Both the position numbers and the translations under genes were made by a program. This document shows, in pieces, positions 52,382 through 61,557 of a stretch of 64,000 nucleotides of DNA; positions within the stretch are counted from its first letter, which is position 1; each line of letters starts with the position of its first letter. The DNA lies in contig CAWCPM010000005.1 of assembly GCA_963797565.1 (NCBI GenBank), positions 62,001-126,000 of the forward strand, given 5' to 3'. A model generated the notes under the pieces. It searched no databases. It saw only the letters and a list, made by a program, of their open reading frames with translations, and was not told where the DNA came from. This stretch comes from JAICYJ01 sp963797565 (GTDB lineage Bacteria > Actinomycetota > Thermoleophilia > Gaiellales > JAICJC01).

Positions 52382-53818
52382 TCAGTCCTCGCCCTGAGCC
52401 TTGCTGTAGGCCGGAGCGCCGTCGAACTCGTGCAGCTTCTCGATGTGCGTGAAGCGATGCTCCTCGGCCAGGCGCGAGAGCAGGGTCAGCAGGTCGGCGT
52501 CGGACAGCTCGGCCGACGAGTCGCGCGTGAAGAAGCGGCAGCGCCAGGCGTCCACGCAGTCGGTGGGCGTGCCGGTGGCGGGGAACACGCGGGTGCCGCG
52601 GTTGTCGACGATCTTCAGCTCGACCGGGGTGTTCTCGACCAGCCGCTGCATCGAGGTGCCGAGCTCGTCCGGCGTGCCGCCGAACTCGACGAAGACGTCA
52701 AGGCCGGCCACCCGGCGCGTGGCCGGGCGCACCATCACGGGGTCGCGCGTGATCTCGGGCATCTTCAGCGGCCGGTAGGAGCGGGCGGGCCAGGACGCCG
52801 AGTCGTTGCCCAGGTTGGCGATGATGGCATCGGTGAACGCGGTGGTGGAGGCGGCCCCCGTATCGCCGACGACGTCGCGGGTGAGCGTGCCCTGCTCGAG
52901 CGTGCAGAGCAGCGCGTTCTCGATCGCGGCGGCCTGGTCGAACAGGTTCAGGTGGCGGAGCATCATCACCGCGGCGCCGATCATGGCGGTCGGGTTGATG
53001 GTGTTCTTGCCGGCGTACTTGGGCGCGGATCCGTGCACGGCCTCGAAGATCGCGACGTCGCTGCCGAGGTTCGCGGACGGCGCGAAGCCGAGGCCGCCGA
53101 CCAGGGCGGAGGTGAGGTCGCTGAGGATGTCGCCGTTCATGTTGGTCGTCACGATCACATCGAACTGCTCCGGGCGCTTGACCAGCTGGTGGGCGCAGTT
53201 GTCGACGATCACGTGCCAGGACTCGATCTCGGGGTACTCGGGCGCGATCTCCTCGAACGTGCGCTTGAGCAGGCCCTCGGTCAGCTTCATGATGTTCGAC
53301 TTGGTGGCGCAGGCGACGCTGGAGCGGCCCTCGGCCCGCGCGTACTCGAAAGCCATGCGCACGATCTTCTCGCAGCCCTTGCGGGAGATCACCTTCAGGC
53401 ACTGTGCCACGCCCGGGGTCTGCATGTGCTCGATGCCGGCGTAGAGGTCCTCGACGTTCTCGCGGACCACGACCAGGTCGATGCCGCGGCCGGAGTAGGG
53501 CGTGACGACGCCCGGGAACTCACGTGCGGGGCGGATGTTGGCGTAGGTCTCGAACAGCTTGCGCAGGGTGACGTTGGCGCTCTTCTCGCCGAAGCCGACC
53601 GGCGTCTCCAGCGGGCCCTTGAGCACGACCCGCGAGCGGCTGATCGAGTCGATCGTGTCCTGAGGGACACCCGACGGCAGGCCCTGCTTGAACACCTCGG
53701 CACCGGCCTGGCGCAGCTCCCACTCGATCGGCGCGCCGCTGGAGTCAACGATCCGGCGGGCCGAATCGACCACCTCCGGGCCGATGCCGTCGCCCGGTAT
53801 GAGAGTCACCAGCGTCAT
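52382..53818 (-). CDS. icd: Isocitrate dehydrogenase (NADP-type, long form)
   Basis: A 478-residue beta-decarboxylating dehydrogenase with an extra C-terminal domain of about 140 residues, as in Thermus and Rickettsia enzymes. N-terminal TLIPGDGIGPEVVDSARRI, VVLKGPLETP, the substrate-Arg region RKLFETYANIRPAREFPG, and VRENVEDLYAGIEH; the NAD(P) loop is AIFEAVHGSAPKYAGKNTINPTAMI. The C-terminal DVFVEFGG and DAWRCRFFTRD regions belong to the extra domain. ATG 53818 begins the homology; a frame to 53863 is spurious. Confidence 0.93.
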   Translation of the reverse strand: MTLVTLIPGDGIGPEVVDSARRIVDSSGAPIEWELRQAGAEVFKQGLPSGVPQDTIDSISRSRVVLKGPLETPVGFGEKSANVTLRKLFETYANIRPAREFPGVVTPYSGRGIDLVVVRENVEDLYAGIEHMQTPGVAQCLKVISRKGCEKIVRMAFEYARAEGRSSVACATKSNIMKLTEGLLKRTFEEIAPEYPEIESWHVIVDNCAHQLVKRPEQFDVIVTTNMNGDILSDLTSALVGGLGFAPSANLGSDVAIFEAVHGSAPKYAGKNTINPTAMIGAAVMMLRHLNLFDQAAAIENALLCTLEQGTLTRDVVGDTGAASTTAFTDAIIANLGNDSASWPARSYRPLKMPEITRDPVMVRPATRRVAGLDVFVEFGGTPDELGTSMQRLVENTPVELKIVDNRGTRVFPATGTPTDCVDAWRCRFFTRDSSAELSDADLLTLLSRLAEEHRFTHIEKLHEFDGAPAYSKAQGED

Positions 53819-54010
53819 CGGCGGGCAGCCTACCGAAAGCTCCGCGGTGCACGATCCGGTCACGGCAGTGCCCCCCGTTGGGGTGATGGAGGGGGCATGC
53901 GGACAGGCCGATATCGGCCCCTAGCGACCATTGCCCGCCCGGGTCCCCCTGCGCGAACGGTCGCTCGCTCTCTTTGTCCCTGTTCGTCGACTTCTCACTT
54001 CGGAGGAAGC

Positions 54011-54943
54011 ATGAAGATCAAACGCACGGTATTCGCTGTCGTGCTCGGCATTGCTTTGGGCACTGCTGGGGTCGCTGGCGCAACTACAGTCACGTCCGTA
54101 CACTGGCCCGCAACCTGCGCGAAGTTCACCTGCGTAGACAACCATCTCCAGGTCCTGCATCACCAGGTCAAGCGTGCTTTGCATCGCACGATGACGCCTG
54201 GGCCGGCCGGTGCCGTTGGCGCTACCGGCGCTCAGGGCCCGGCGGGAGTTGCCGGCCCCGCTGGTCCGCAGGGTATCCAGGGCCTCCAGGGCGACACGGG
54301 TGCCACCGGTGCCCAGGGCGACCAGGGTATCCAGGGCCTCCAGGGCGACACGGGTGCCACCGGTGCCCAGGGCGACCAGGGTATCCAGGGCGTCCAGGGC
54401 GACACTGGAGCCCAGGGCGACCAGGGTATCCAGGGCGACCAGGGTATCCAGGGCGTCCAGGGCGATCCTGGTGTCGCGGGCCCGGCCGGGCCGACAGGCC
54501 CGATGGGTCCCGCTGGGCCCACCGGCCCGCAGGGTGACCAGGGTGCCACCGGCGATACGGGTGCCACCGGCGATACGGGTGCCACCGGCGCTACTGGCGA
54601 CACCGGTCCGCAGGGTCCCGCAGGGTCCCAAGGGTGACACCGGCGACACCGGTGCCACTGGCCCGGCCGGTGCAGCATCCGTCTACTCCACCGCGGGCAC
54701 ACTCCAGGCCGGCACGCACATGGTGATTGGCACGGGTACGACGAACGGCCCTGGCGACCTCACGGTGACACTGACCGGGTCGGCCGCATTCACGAGCGGA
54801 ACCAGCTACCAGTGCACGGTGAGCTACCAGAGCAACGCAGGTGGGACACTGTACCCCTGGCCATCAGCAGCCCGACGGCTACTGGGTTCACGATCAAGGG
54901 CGATGCCAGCAAGACGGTCAGCTTCATCTGCGTCGGCAACTAG
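54011..54943 (+). pseudogene. Collagen-like exported protein, two frameshifts
   Basis: A signal peptide (MKIKRTVFAVVLGIALGTAGVAGA) leads to a Gly-X-Y tract of about 50 triplets with 54-bp internal repeats, then a folded C-terminal domain (VIGTGTTNGPGDLTVTLTGSAAF) ending TGFTIKGDASKTVSFICVGN. The frame breaks inside a 10-bp tandem duplication (CCGCAGGGTC twice, 54608-54627) and returns near 54848-54860, so the ends share a frame and the span is 933 bases. Undoing the duplication restores GPQGPKGD. As sequenced, the protein would stop at 54637, losing the C-terminal domain. AGGAAGC precedes the ATG. Confidence 0.8.
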
Positions 54944-54982
54944 CCGCGTAGTACAGGCCGGTTCGCCCGGCAGACGAGTCAC

Positions 54983-55010
54983 CCGAGGGGGTCCGCAAGG
55001 GCCCCCTCGG
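54983..55010. terminator. Hairpin after the collagen-like gene
   Basis: CCGAGGGGG pairs with CCCCCTCGG across a ten-base loop, ending in GTTT. The nine-pair GC stem lies 40 bases after the restored stop of the collagen-like gene, so it is a likely terminator, though the T run is short. Confidence 0.6.
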
Positions 55011-55118
55011 TGCGTTTCCGGGAGGCGGCACGATCCCGGCCGGCTGCGGCTCGAACCGACGAATCCCCCAAACGGGGGATGACCTCTTACCCCATCAGGG
55101 ACGATAGATCGGCTCAGG

Positions 55119-56187
55119 ATGACGTTGATTGCCCCCGAAACAGCTGCCACCCCCGAGTCGGAATACTCCTCGGCCGAACCGCCCACGCGCGACCGGGCGA
55201 GCCGCGCGCTCGGCCGTTCCCCGTGGGCGTGGTTGATCGCCGTGGTGCTGCTCGGAGCCCTGGTCGGAATCGCCGTTGGCCTGCATCTGCGCAGCGGCGG
55301 AGCTCCGACTGCGAAACGCCCGCGGGTGTCCGCCGCCTCCACCAGCGCTCTTAGCTCGTGGGTTGCGACGGTCGGCCATCCCGTCTACTGGGCCGGGCCC
55401 GAGCAGGGTTACAGGTACGAGCTGACGCACACGACGGACGGCCGGATCTACATTCGCTACCTACCCGCCGGCGTTGCAGTTGGCTCGTCCGCACCTGACT
55501 ATCTGACGGTGGGCACCTATCCGGTCGCGAACGCGCTCTCGACGGTCCGCGCGATCGGATCGAAGAGCGGTGGATCGCTGATCAAGCTTTCGGCGGGCGG
55601 ATGGGCCGCCGTTGACCCGGATCATCCGCTCAGCACCTACATCGCCTATCCCGGCGCCGGCTACGAGGTCGAGGTCTACGATCCCTCGCCGGGTGTGGCC
55701 CGCCGGCTGGTCACCTCGGGTGCCGTTGGGCCGGTCGGCAGCGGGGCGACGGCTTCGGTCACGCCCGTGAAGCCGACCGTCGCGTCGATTGCAGACATAA
55801 CGCGCACTGGCCGCTTCGTCCGGGCACGCGATCTACTGGGCGGGGAAGCAGACCGGCACCACGTACGAGCTCTCCGAGCTGAGCGGCGGCGGCATCTTCG
55901 TGCGCTACCTGCCCGCCGGCGTCAAGGCGGGCGATCCCAAGCCCTTCCCGACGGTCGCCACCTACCCCGTGCAGGGGGCCTACGCAGCGGTCAAGAAGAT
56001 CGCGCTGCGACCTGGGGCCACCAGCATCAAGGTTTCCAACGGCGGTATCGCGGTGACCGATCCGGCTCACCCCGACAGCGTCTACCTGGCGTACCCCCGC
56101 GCCGACGTCGAGGTGGAAGTGTTCGACCCGTCGGCGGGTCGCGCACACCGGCTGGTCGCCGGCGGCGCCATCGTCCCGGTCGCCTGA
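55119..56187 (+). pseudogene. Membrane-anchored protein with two copies of a ~110-residue domain, frameshifted
   Basis: A membrane span at about 35-56 (PWAWLIAVVLLGALVGIAVGLHL) precedes two copies of one extracytoplasmic domain. Copy 1 has GHPVYWAGPEQGYRYELTHT, GRIYIRYLPAGVAVG, and YIAYPGAGYEVEVYDPSPG; copy 2 has GHAIYWAGKQTGTTYELSEL, GIFVRYLPAGVKAG and YLAYPRADVEVEVFDPSAG. One frame change at about 55797-55803 separates them; the length of 1,069 bases fits one extra base. I know this domain type from Thermoleophilia-like genomes, without known function. Whether the shift is real is open. Confidence 0.72.
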
Positions 56188-56682
56188 CCGAGGCGCCGGC
56201 CGCTACTTACCGAAGCGCCGGATCCGGGCAACTCGCCGGCGCAGTCCCCGAGTGACTCGCTGCCGTCGCGTCAACCGTCTGCGCGCAAACGCGACATCGA
56301 GATCGACCAGTTCCTTGACGACCTTGCGGCGGATCTCATCGATCGAGGTGGCGGGAGACGGTGGCATTGCGGTCGATGGAGTATGCCACCCCGCTCAGTC
56401 GGCGGGTTCGTCGCCGGGCATGTGTATGCTCGCGACACATGGCTTCGTTTCGCTCGCTGCTGGCACACCCTCCACGCGGACACACCCAACCGCCCGCCCA
56501 GCAGGCCTCGGCACCGTCGATACCGCAGCGCCTCCTCGCCTGGCTCCGCCCGCCGCGACACTAAGCCGCTCGGCAGGCTCCGATCCTCCCTCCGAGGTGG
56601 AAGAAAAAGGTCGCTTGCCGCGTCTCTCTAAGGGGACCCGACAACCGCGCGTGGCTTCCGCGCGACCTACCCGCAGGGGAGC
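56188..56682. other. 495-base region with no supported gene
   Basis: Open frames exist on both strands (for example 56252-56704 plus and 56271-56561 minus), but none has a ribosome site, codon pattern or recognisable family. One short stretch on the plus strand around 56314-56360 reads DIEIDQFLDDLAADLIDRGGG, which is protein-like but has no start codon in frame. It is probably a decayed gene. Confidence 0.5.
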
Positions 56683-56877
56683 GTGGTGCGCGTGTTCACG
56701 GTGAGCGTCAAGTACAGCGGCCAGCCCGAGCAAGACGCTGGGGACTATCCGACGCGGGAGCAGGCGGCCCATGCGGCGGCGCTTGCCGCGGGGATCGTCG
56801 GGGAGCACGGGGCACCACCCGTCAAGGTGGGTGTCCATGAGTCCAGCAGCGAACGATCGCAGCATCGCTCGAGTTAA
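56683..56877 (+). CDS. Small hypothetical protein
   Basis: 64 residues from a GTG start: VFTVSVKYSGQPEQDAGDYPTREQAAHAAALAAGIVGEHGAPPVKVGVHE. The regular strand/helix/strand pattern and Gly-bracketed central helix look like a real small alpha/beta protein, with AGGGGAGC before the start. No family is recognised. Confidence is low because it stands alone in a degraded stretch. Confidence 0.4.
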   Translation: MVRVFTVSVKYSGQPEQDAGDYPTREQAAHAAALAAGIVGEHGAPPVKVGVHESSSERSQHRSS

Positions 56878-57043
56878 GGCCGGGTTTAGCTGACAGTCGA
56901 CGGCCGCGGGCGAGGCTAGTATCAGGCCCGTCGTGTTGGGCATCTGCCGACCCGCGAGGTTGCGTCTAAAGCGTATCGCCGGAAATGGCCGATAAGCCCA
57001 TTGACCCGCACGCGCTCCCCAGACAAGGACCTCGCCTGAACCG

Positions 57044-58084
57044 ATGAGCACGCCCGCACGAAACATCTCCGCCGTCCCCGAGCCCGCCCCCGCGCCCCGC
57101 ATCTCCGACCAGGAGGCGCTGAACCTCTACTACTGGATGGTGCTGACACGCGCCACCGAGGAGCGCGCGCTGAACCTGTACCGGCAGGGCAAGCTGCCCG
57201 GCAGCTACTACACCGGCCGCGGCCAGGAGGCGATCTCCGTCGGCATGGCGGCGCCGCTCCGCACCGGGGCCGACGGCGACTGGCTGTCGCCGTGGATCCG
57301 TGACCTCGGCTCCTACCTGGTGCACGGCGTACCCGTGTGGCGCATGTTCGCGCAGTTCATGGGCAAGGCCGGTTCCACGACGCGCGGCAAGGACGGCAAC
57401 CTGCACATCGGCGGCTACGAGTGGAACATCCCCTGCCAGGTGTCGCACATGGCCGACATGATCCCGCTCACCGTAGGAGCGGCGCTGGCCTACAAGCAGC
57501 GCGGCGAGGATCGCGTGGCCGTCACGTCCTTCGGCGACGGCGCCACCTCTCGCGGCGACTTCCACGAGGGGCTGAACATCGCGGCCGTGCTCGAGGTGCC
57601 GGCGGTGTTCGTGGCCGAGAACAACCGCTGGGCGTACACGACGCCGATCAGCAAGCAGACGAAGGTCACGGACCTCTACAAGAAGGCGCTTGGATACGGC
57701 ATCCCCGCGATCGAGGTGGACGGCAATGACGTGCTGGCGGTGTACTCGGCGATGACCGAGGCGGTGGCGCACTGCCGCGCCGGCCGCGGCCCGCGCTTCA
57801 TCGAGTGCAAGACCTACCGCATGGCCGGCCACGCGGCCCACGACAAGTACGAGAGCTACATGCCGATGGAGCTCCTGGCCGAATGGTCGGACAAGGATCC
57901 GCTGAAGCGCCTCGAGCAGGCGCTGCGCGAGGAGCGGACGATCGACGAGGCCAAGCTCGAGGGCATCCGAACGACGGTCAAGGACGAGGTGCACGAAGCG
58001 GTCGAGCGGGCCGATGCCGACGGGTTCGCCGACCCCTCGGAGGCGCACCTGGGAGTCTTCGCGGAGGCTGACACGGATGCCTGA
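57044..58084 (+). CDS. 2-oxoacid dehydrogenase E1 component, alpha subunit
   Basis: A 346-residue thiamine-diphosphate enzyme subunit. The ThDP motif is SFGDGATSRGDFHEGLNIAAVLEVPAVFVAENNRW (about 165-200), with Mg ligands D and N. The N-terminal YYWMVLTRATEERALNLYRQGKL and SYYTGRGQEAISVGMAAPL, and the loop RMAGHAAHDKYESYM, match pyruvate/branched-chain E1 alpha subunits. It works with the coupled beta subunit; E2 and E3 are not in this window. The substrate (pyruvate, acetoin or branched-chain 2-oxoacids) is not decided by these motifs. Loop RMAGHAAHDK replaces the phosphorylation loop of PdhA. Confidence 0.9.
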   Translation: MSTPARNISAVPEPAPAPRISDQEALNLYYWMVLTRATEERALNLYRQGKLPGSYYTGRGQEAISVGMAAPLRTGADGDWLSPWIRDLGSYLVHGVPVWRMFAQFMGKAGSTTRGKDGNLHIGGYEWNIPCQVSHMADMIPLTVGAALAYKQRGEDRVAVTSFGDGATSRGDFHEGLNIAAVLEVPAVFVAENNRWAYTTPISKQTKVTDLYKKALGYGIPAIEVDGNDVLAVYSAMTEAVAHCRAGRGPRFIECKTYRMAGHAAHDKYESYMPMELLAEWSDKDPLKRLEQALREERTIDEAKLEGIRTTVKDEVHEAVERADADGFADPSEAHLGVFAEADTDA

Positions 58085-59060
58085 GATCACCTATCTGGAG
58101 GCGATCCGGGCCGCCATGCACGACGAGATGGAGATCGACGAGCGGGTGTTCGTGATGGGCGAGGACGTCGGCCGCCAGGGCGGCGCGTTCGGGGCGACCA
58201 AGGAGCTGCAGCAGCGATTTGGCGAACTGCGCTCGATCGACACCCCGGTGGCCGAGTCGGGGATCGTGGGCGTCGCCGTGGGTGCGGCCATGGCCGGGCA
58301 GCGGCCGATCGCCGAGATGCAGTTCGCCGACTTCGTTTCGTGCGCCTACGACCAGCTGATCACCTGCGCCGCCAAGATGCACTACCGCATCGGGTGGGCT
58401 GTGCCGCTGGTCGTGCGCTGCCCCAACGGCGGCGGGGTCGGCGGCGGCCCGTATCACTCCGAGAACGTGGAGGCGTGGTTCCACCATCACGCCGGCCTCA
58501 AGATCGTGTGCCCGGCCACGGCGACCGATGCCTACGGGCTGCTGCGGTCGGCGATCCGCGACCCGAATCCGGTCGTGTTCTGCGAGCACAAGTTCCTCTA
58601 TCGCCGCGTCAAGCAGCAGGTCACCACCGGCCCGCGGGACGGCGTGCTGGTGCCGCTGGGCAAGGCCGACGTGGTGCGCGAGGGCAGCGACCTGTCGATC
58701 ATCACCTACGCCTCCACCGTGCAGCTGGCGCTGGCCGTGGCCGACACGCTCGAGCGGGAGGACGTCTCGGTCGAGGTGATCGACCTGCGGACGCTGGTTC
58801 CGTTCGATCGCGACACGGTGCTGGACTCGGTGCGCAAGACCGGCAAGACGCTGATCGTGCACGAGGACAACCTGACCGGCGGATTCGGCGGCGAGGTGGC
58901 GGCCGTGATCGCGCAGGACGCATTCGAGTACCTGGATGCACCGGTGCGGCGGGTGGCGGCGCTGGACACGCCGATCCCGTTCGCGCCGCCGCTGGAGCGC
59001 GAGTACCTGCCGCTCGAAGAGGACATTCTCGCCGCGGCGCGGGACCTGGCCGCCTACTGA
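58077..59060 (+). CDS. 2-oxoacid dehydrogenase E1 component, beta subunit
   Basis: A 327-residue E1 beta subunit. Transketolase-pyrimidine domain: TYLEAIRAAMHDEMEIDERVFVMGEDVG, AESGIVGVAVGAAMAGQRPIAEMQFADF, CPNGGGVGGGPYHSENVEAWFHHHAGLKIVCPAT. C-terminal transketolase domain: IITYASTVQLALAVADTL, VEVIDLRTLVPFDRDTV and GGFGGEVAAVIAQDAFEYLDAP. ATG 58077 overlaps the alpha stop by 8 bases. Together with alpha it would decarboxylate the 2-oxoacid and load E2. Confidence 0.91.
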   Translation: MPEITYLEAIRAAMHDEMEIDERVFVMGEDVGRQGGAFGATKELQQRFGELRSIDTPVAESGIVGVAVGAAMAGQRPIAEMQFADFVSCAYDQLITCAAKMHYRIGWAVPLVVRCPNGGGVGGGPYHSENVEAWFHHHAGLKIVCPATATDAYGLLRSAIRDPNPVVFCEHKFLYRRVKQQVTTGPRDGVLVPLGKADVVREGSDLSIITYASTVQLALAVADTLEREDVSVEVIDLRTLVPFDRDTVLDSVRKTGKTLIVHEDNLTGGFGGEVAAVIAQDAFEYLDAPVRRVAALDTPIPFAPPLEREYLPLEEDILAAARDLAAY

Positions 59061-59114
59061 AAATTACGGGCCCGTGTCCCCCTTTTGGGGTGCTCGCGGC
59101 GGGCCCTCCGTTCG

Positions 59115-59120
59115 TATAAT
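59115..59120 (+). promoter_or_regulatory. -10 box for the diguanylate cyclase gene
   Basis: TATAAT lies 34 bases before the GTG of the GGDEF gene and 54 bases after the E1 beta stop, with no convincing -35 at 17 bases. It gives the gene its own promoter, separate from the E1 unit. Confidence 0.5.
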
Positions 59121-59154
59121 CCGAGACTGGGTCTGGGAAGGGGTCACTGAAAGC

Positions 59155-61032
59155 GTGCGCTTTCGCCACAAGCTGTCCATCGTCCTGGTCGGGCTGGCGC
59201 TGGTGCCGCTGATCGGCGCCGGTCTGATCGTTCAAGCGCTTCTGACGCGCGACACGGTCCGCAGCGTTGACGCGAAGCTGTCGATCGGCGCCGCCGGCGC
59301 GGCCGCGGCCTACCGCTCCCAGCAGGTCGTCGCCCAGACGGTGGCCGTGCAGCTGGCTTCGCGGCCGGACGTGGCCAGGGCCTTCCGCGAGCGGGATGCG
59401 TCGAAGATCGACCTGTCCTCGGTCCCGCATGGCTACTCGGTGGCTTTTGCCGACGACAAGGGCGTGTTTGCCGGGTCGGTGCCGGCCGGCCCGGTCTGGC
59501 AGGCCGGCGCCGAGCTGGTGCCGCACACGGACGGCCGCCGCGTGATCGTCTACATGCCGCTGAACGACGAGCTGCTGCTGCGGGTTGCCGCGCAGAGCCC
59601 GCTGCCCGACGGCGTCGACCTGGCGCTGGCCAGCGCCGGCCACGTGATCGCCAGCCCTGACGGCCTCACCGGCGAACTCAGCGGCTTCACACCCGGGCAG
59701 GCGGCCAGCGACGGCTCGATTGGCGACGCCGCGGTGCGCGCCCAGGCGGTGCGCGTGGGAGGGCCGATGCCGCCGAAGGTGGTGACGGAGATGGTCGCCA
59801 ACTACCCCTCCGGCCGCATCAACGATCGCATCGACGCGCTGCGGCTGAAGCTGCTGGTGCCGCTGGCGCTGCTGGCGGGCCTCGTGGCCGCACTGGCGCT
59901 GCTCGCCGCCGATCGCATCTCGCGCGCGCTCAGCCAGCTCTCGCAGCGGGCGCTGGCGCTGGTGCGCCTGCAGACGCCGCTGCCGCCCAGCCACGGCGAC
60001 GAGCTGGAGGAGCTGAACGTGGCGCTGGACACCATGTCCAGCGAGCTGACGCACCGCATGACCGAGCTCGAGGGCGAGCGCGCGCGGCTGAAGACGACGG
60101 TGGCCAGGTACGGCGAGACACTGGCCGCGACGCACGATCTGCGGGTGCTGCTGGGCGGAGTGCTGGAGCTGGCGGTGCAGGCCACCAAGGCCCGCGGCGG
60201 GCGCCTGTTGCTGTACGACACCCAGAACGGCGAGGCCACCGAACAGGTGCGGCTGGGTACGGCCCGCGGCTCGCGGACCGACCTGCCGATGGTGGTGCAG
60301 GTCGGCCGCGGTATCGAGGGCGAGGCGCTGCAGGCGCAGGAGCCGCGATCGTCGGCGTCGCCGCGGGCGCTGCTGGCGGTGCCGATCGTGCGCGAGCGTG
60401 CCCTGCTCGGCTGCTTCACCGTGGTTGATGCCGAGGGCGGCGTATTCGGCCCCGACGACGTCGAGACGCTGTCCGGCCTGGCGGTACAGGCGGGCGTGGC
60501 GATCGAGAACGCGCGGCTGCACCGTGCGGTCGAGCAGCAGGCGATCACCGACGATCTGACCGGGCTCGCGAACCGGCGCCAGTTCTACGAGGTGCTGGGC
60601 CGCGAGTTCGAGCGCGCCCACCGGTTCGGCACCCCGCTGTCGCTGGTGATGCTCGACATCGACGACTTCAAGCGGGTCAACGACACCCATCCCATGAAGC
60701 ACCTCGCCGGTGACGCCGTGCTGCGGTCGGTGGCGATGGCCATCTCAGGCCACATCCGGGACATCGACCTGGCCGCGCGCTACGGCGGCGAGGAGTTCGC
60801 CGTGCTGCTGCCACAGACCGACCATGAGGGTGCCGTCAATCTGGCAGAGCGCCTGCGCACAGCGATCGCCGAGCGGCTGGTCAGCTTCGGCGGCGAGGAC
60901 GAGATCGCGGTCACGGCCAGCTTCGGTGTGTCCTCCGGCCCGGACCTCGACCAGACCCAGCTCGATCTGATCGCGGCTGCCGACAATGCCCTCTACGCAA
61001 GCAAGCGCGAGGGCAAGAACCGGGTAACCTGA
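59155..61032 (+). CDS. Diguanylate cyclase with sensor, HAMP, GAF and GGDEF domains
   Basis: A 625-residue membrane receptor that makes cyclic di-GMP. Layout: first span about 8-28 (LSIVLVGLALVPLIGAGLIV), an extracytoplasmic sensor domain to about 225, second span about 230-255, HAMP about 255-305 (ISRALSQLSQRALALVRLQT), GAF about 325-460 (AVQATKARGGRLLLYD), and GGDEF about 465-625. The active-site GGEEF is at residues 544-548 and the inhibitory RxxD (RDID) at 535-538, five residues before it; both are intact. The GTG at 59155 has GAAGGGG upstream. The signal is unknown. Confidence 0.92.
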   Translation: MRFRHKLSIVLVGLALVPLIGAGLIVQALLTRDTVRSVDAKLSIGAAGAAAAYRSQQVVAQTVAVQLASRPDVARAFRERDASKIDLSSVPHGYSVAFADDKGVFAGSVPAGPVWQAGAELVPHTDGRRVIVYMPLNDELLLRVAAQSPLPDGVDLALASAGHVIASPDGLTGELSGFTPGQAASDGSIGDAAVRAQAVRVGGPMPPKVVTEMVANYPSGRINDRIDALRLKLLVPLALLAGLVAALALLAADRISRALSQLSQRALALVRLQTPLPPSHGDELEELNVALDTMSSELTHRMTELEGERARLKTTVARYGETLAATHDLRVLLGGVLELAVQATKARGGRLLLYDTQNGEATEQVRLGTARGSRTDLPMVVQVGRGIEGEALQAQEPRSSASPRALLAVPIVRERALLGCFTVVDAEGGVFGPDDVETLSGLAVQAGVAIENARLHRAVEQQAITDDLTGLANRRQFYEVLGREFERAHRFGTPLSLVMLDIDDFKRVNDTHPMKHLAGDAVLRSVAMAISGHIRDIDLAARYGGEEFAVLLPQTDHEGAVNLAERLRTAIAERLVSFGGEDEIAVTASFGVSSGPDLDQTQLDLIAAADNALYASKREGKNRVT

Positions 61033-61141
61033 TGCCAGGAATCCCGAACCAGATGTTAACGACTGGATTACAGGCGGCTGCTATATTCACGCCCGCAGTT
61101 TGGGTTCCCGACGTTCACGACATGCATCCGGAGAGGTGTCC

Positions 61142-61450
61142 ATGACCGGTAGTAGCTCGCTGTTTTCCTCGGTGATCGAGGATCATCTCGCCCTCAAGCG
61201 CCAGAACAGCCATCTGGACGACGACATGCCGATCGACGAGTTCGCGGTGCATGACCCGTTCGAGAATCACCCGCTCTTCAAGACCGAGGCCGAGGCTCGC
61301 GCCGAGGAGGAGGAGACGGGAGAGCATCCCGCCGTGTCGCTGGAGATGCCGGCCGACACGCTGACGATGCCCGTGATGGAGGAGCCCGAGGACGGCCAGC
61401 CCATCGCCTGGGTTGAGACCACCACGGACCAAGACTTCCGCTGGGAATAG
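61142..61450 (+). CDS. Acidic hypothetical protein
   Basis: 102 residues, strongly acidic (EAEARAEEEETGEHP in the middle), with an ordered-looking N-terminal MTGSSSLFSSVIEDHLALKRQNSHLDDDMPIDEF and a C-terminal QPIAWVETTTDQDFRWE. ATG 61142 has GAGAGG upstream; a TATATT -10-like box lies at about 61082. I recognise no family. The N-terminal motif LFSSVIEDHLALKRQNS looks conserved-like and may be an interaction peptide. Confidence 0.66.
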   Translation: MTGSSSLFSSVIEDHLALKRQNSHLDDDMPIDEFAVHDPFENHPLFKTEAEARAEEEETGEHPAVSLEMPADTLTMPVMEEPEDGQPIAWVETTTDQDFRWE

Positions 61451-61557
61451 CTGACGGCTGCAAACCGTCGTCTCGCGGCGTCGCTTCGGTCGGCCCGTGC
61501 CAAGCACTGTGCCTCCCTCGCTCCTGGCGAGACTCGGTTTTCGCTCGTCAGTGAGGT

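Noticed and set aside
54270..54470. 54-bp direct repeats, possible CRISPR or satellite
   Set aside because: They encode Gly-X-Y triplets of a collagen-like tract, in frame.
52430..54637. A 735-residue plus-strand open frame
   Set aside because: Its first two thirds are antisense to icd and made of GC-rich shadow codons; only the part from 54011 is a real gene (collagen-like).
61451..61557. Possible structured RNA after the acidic hypothetical gene
   Set aside because: Some short complementary segments (CTGACG and CGTCAG) exist, but no tRNA-like cloverleaf, known riboswitch core or strong terminator can be drawn by eye.
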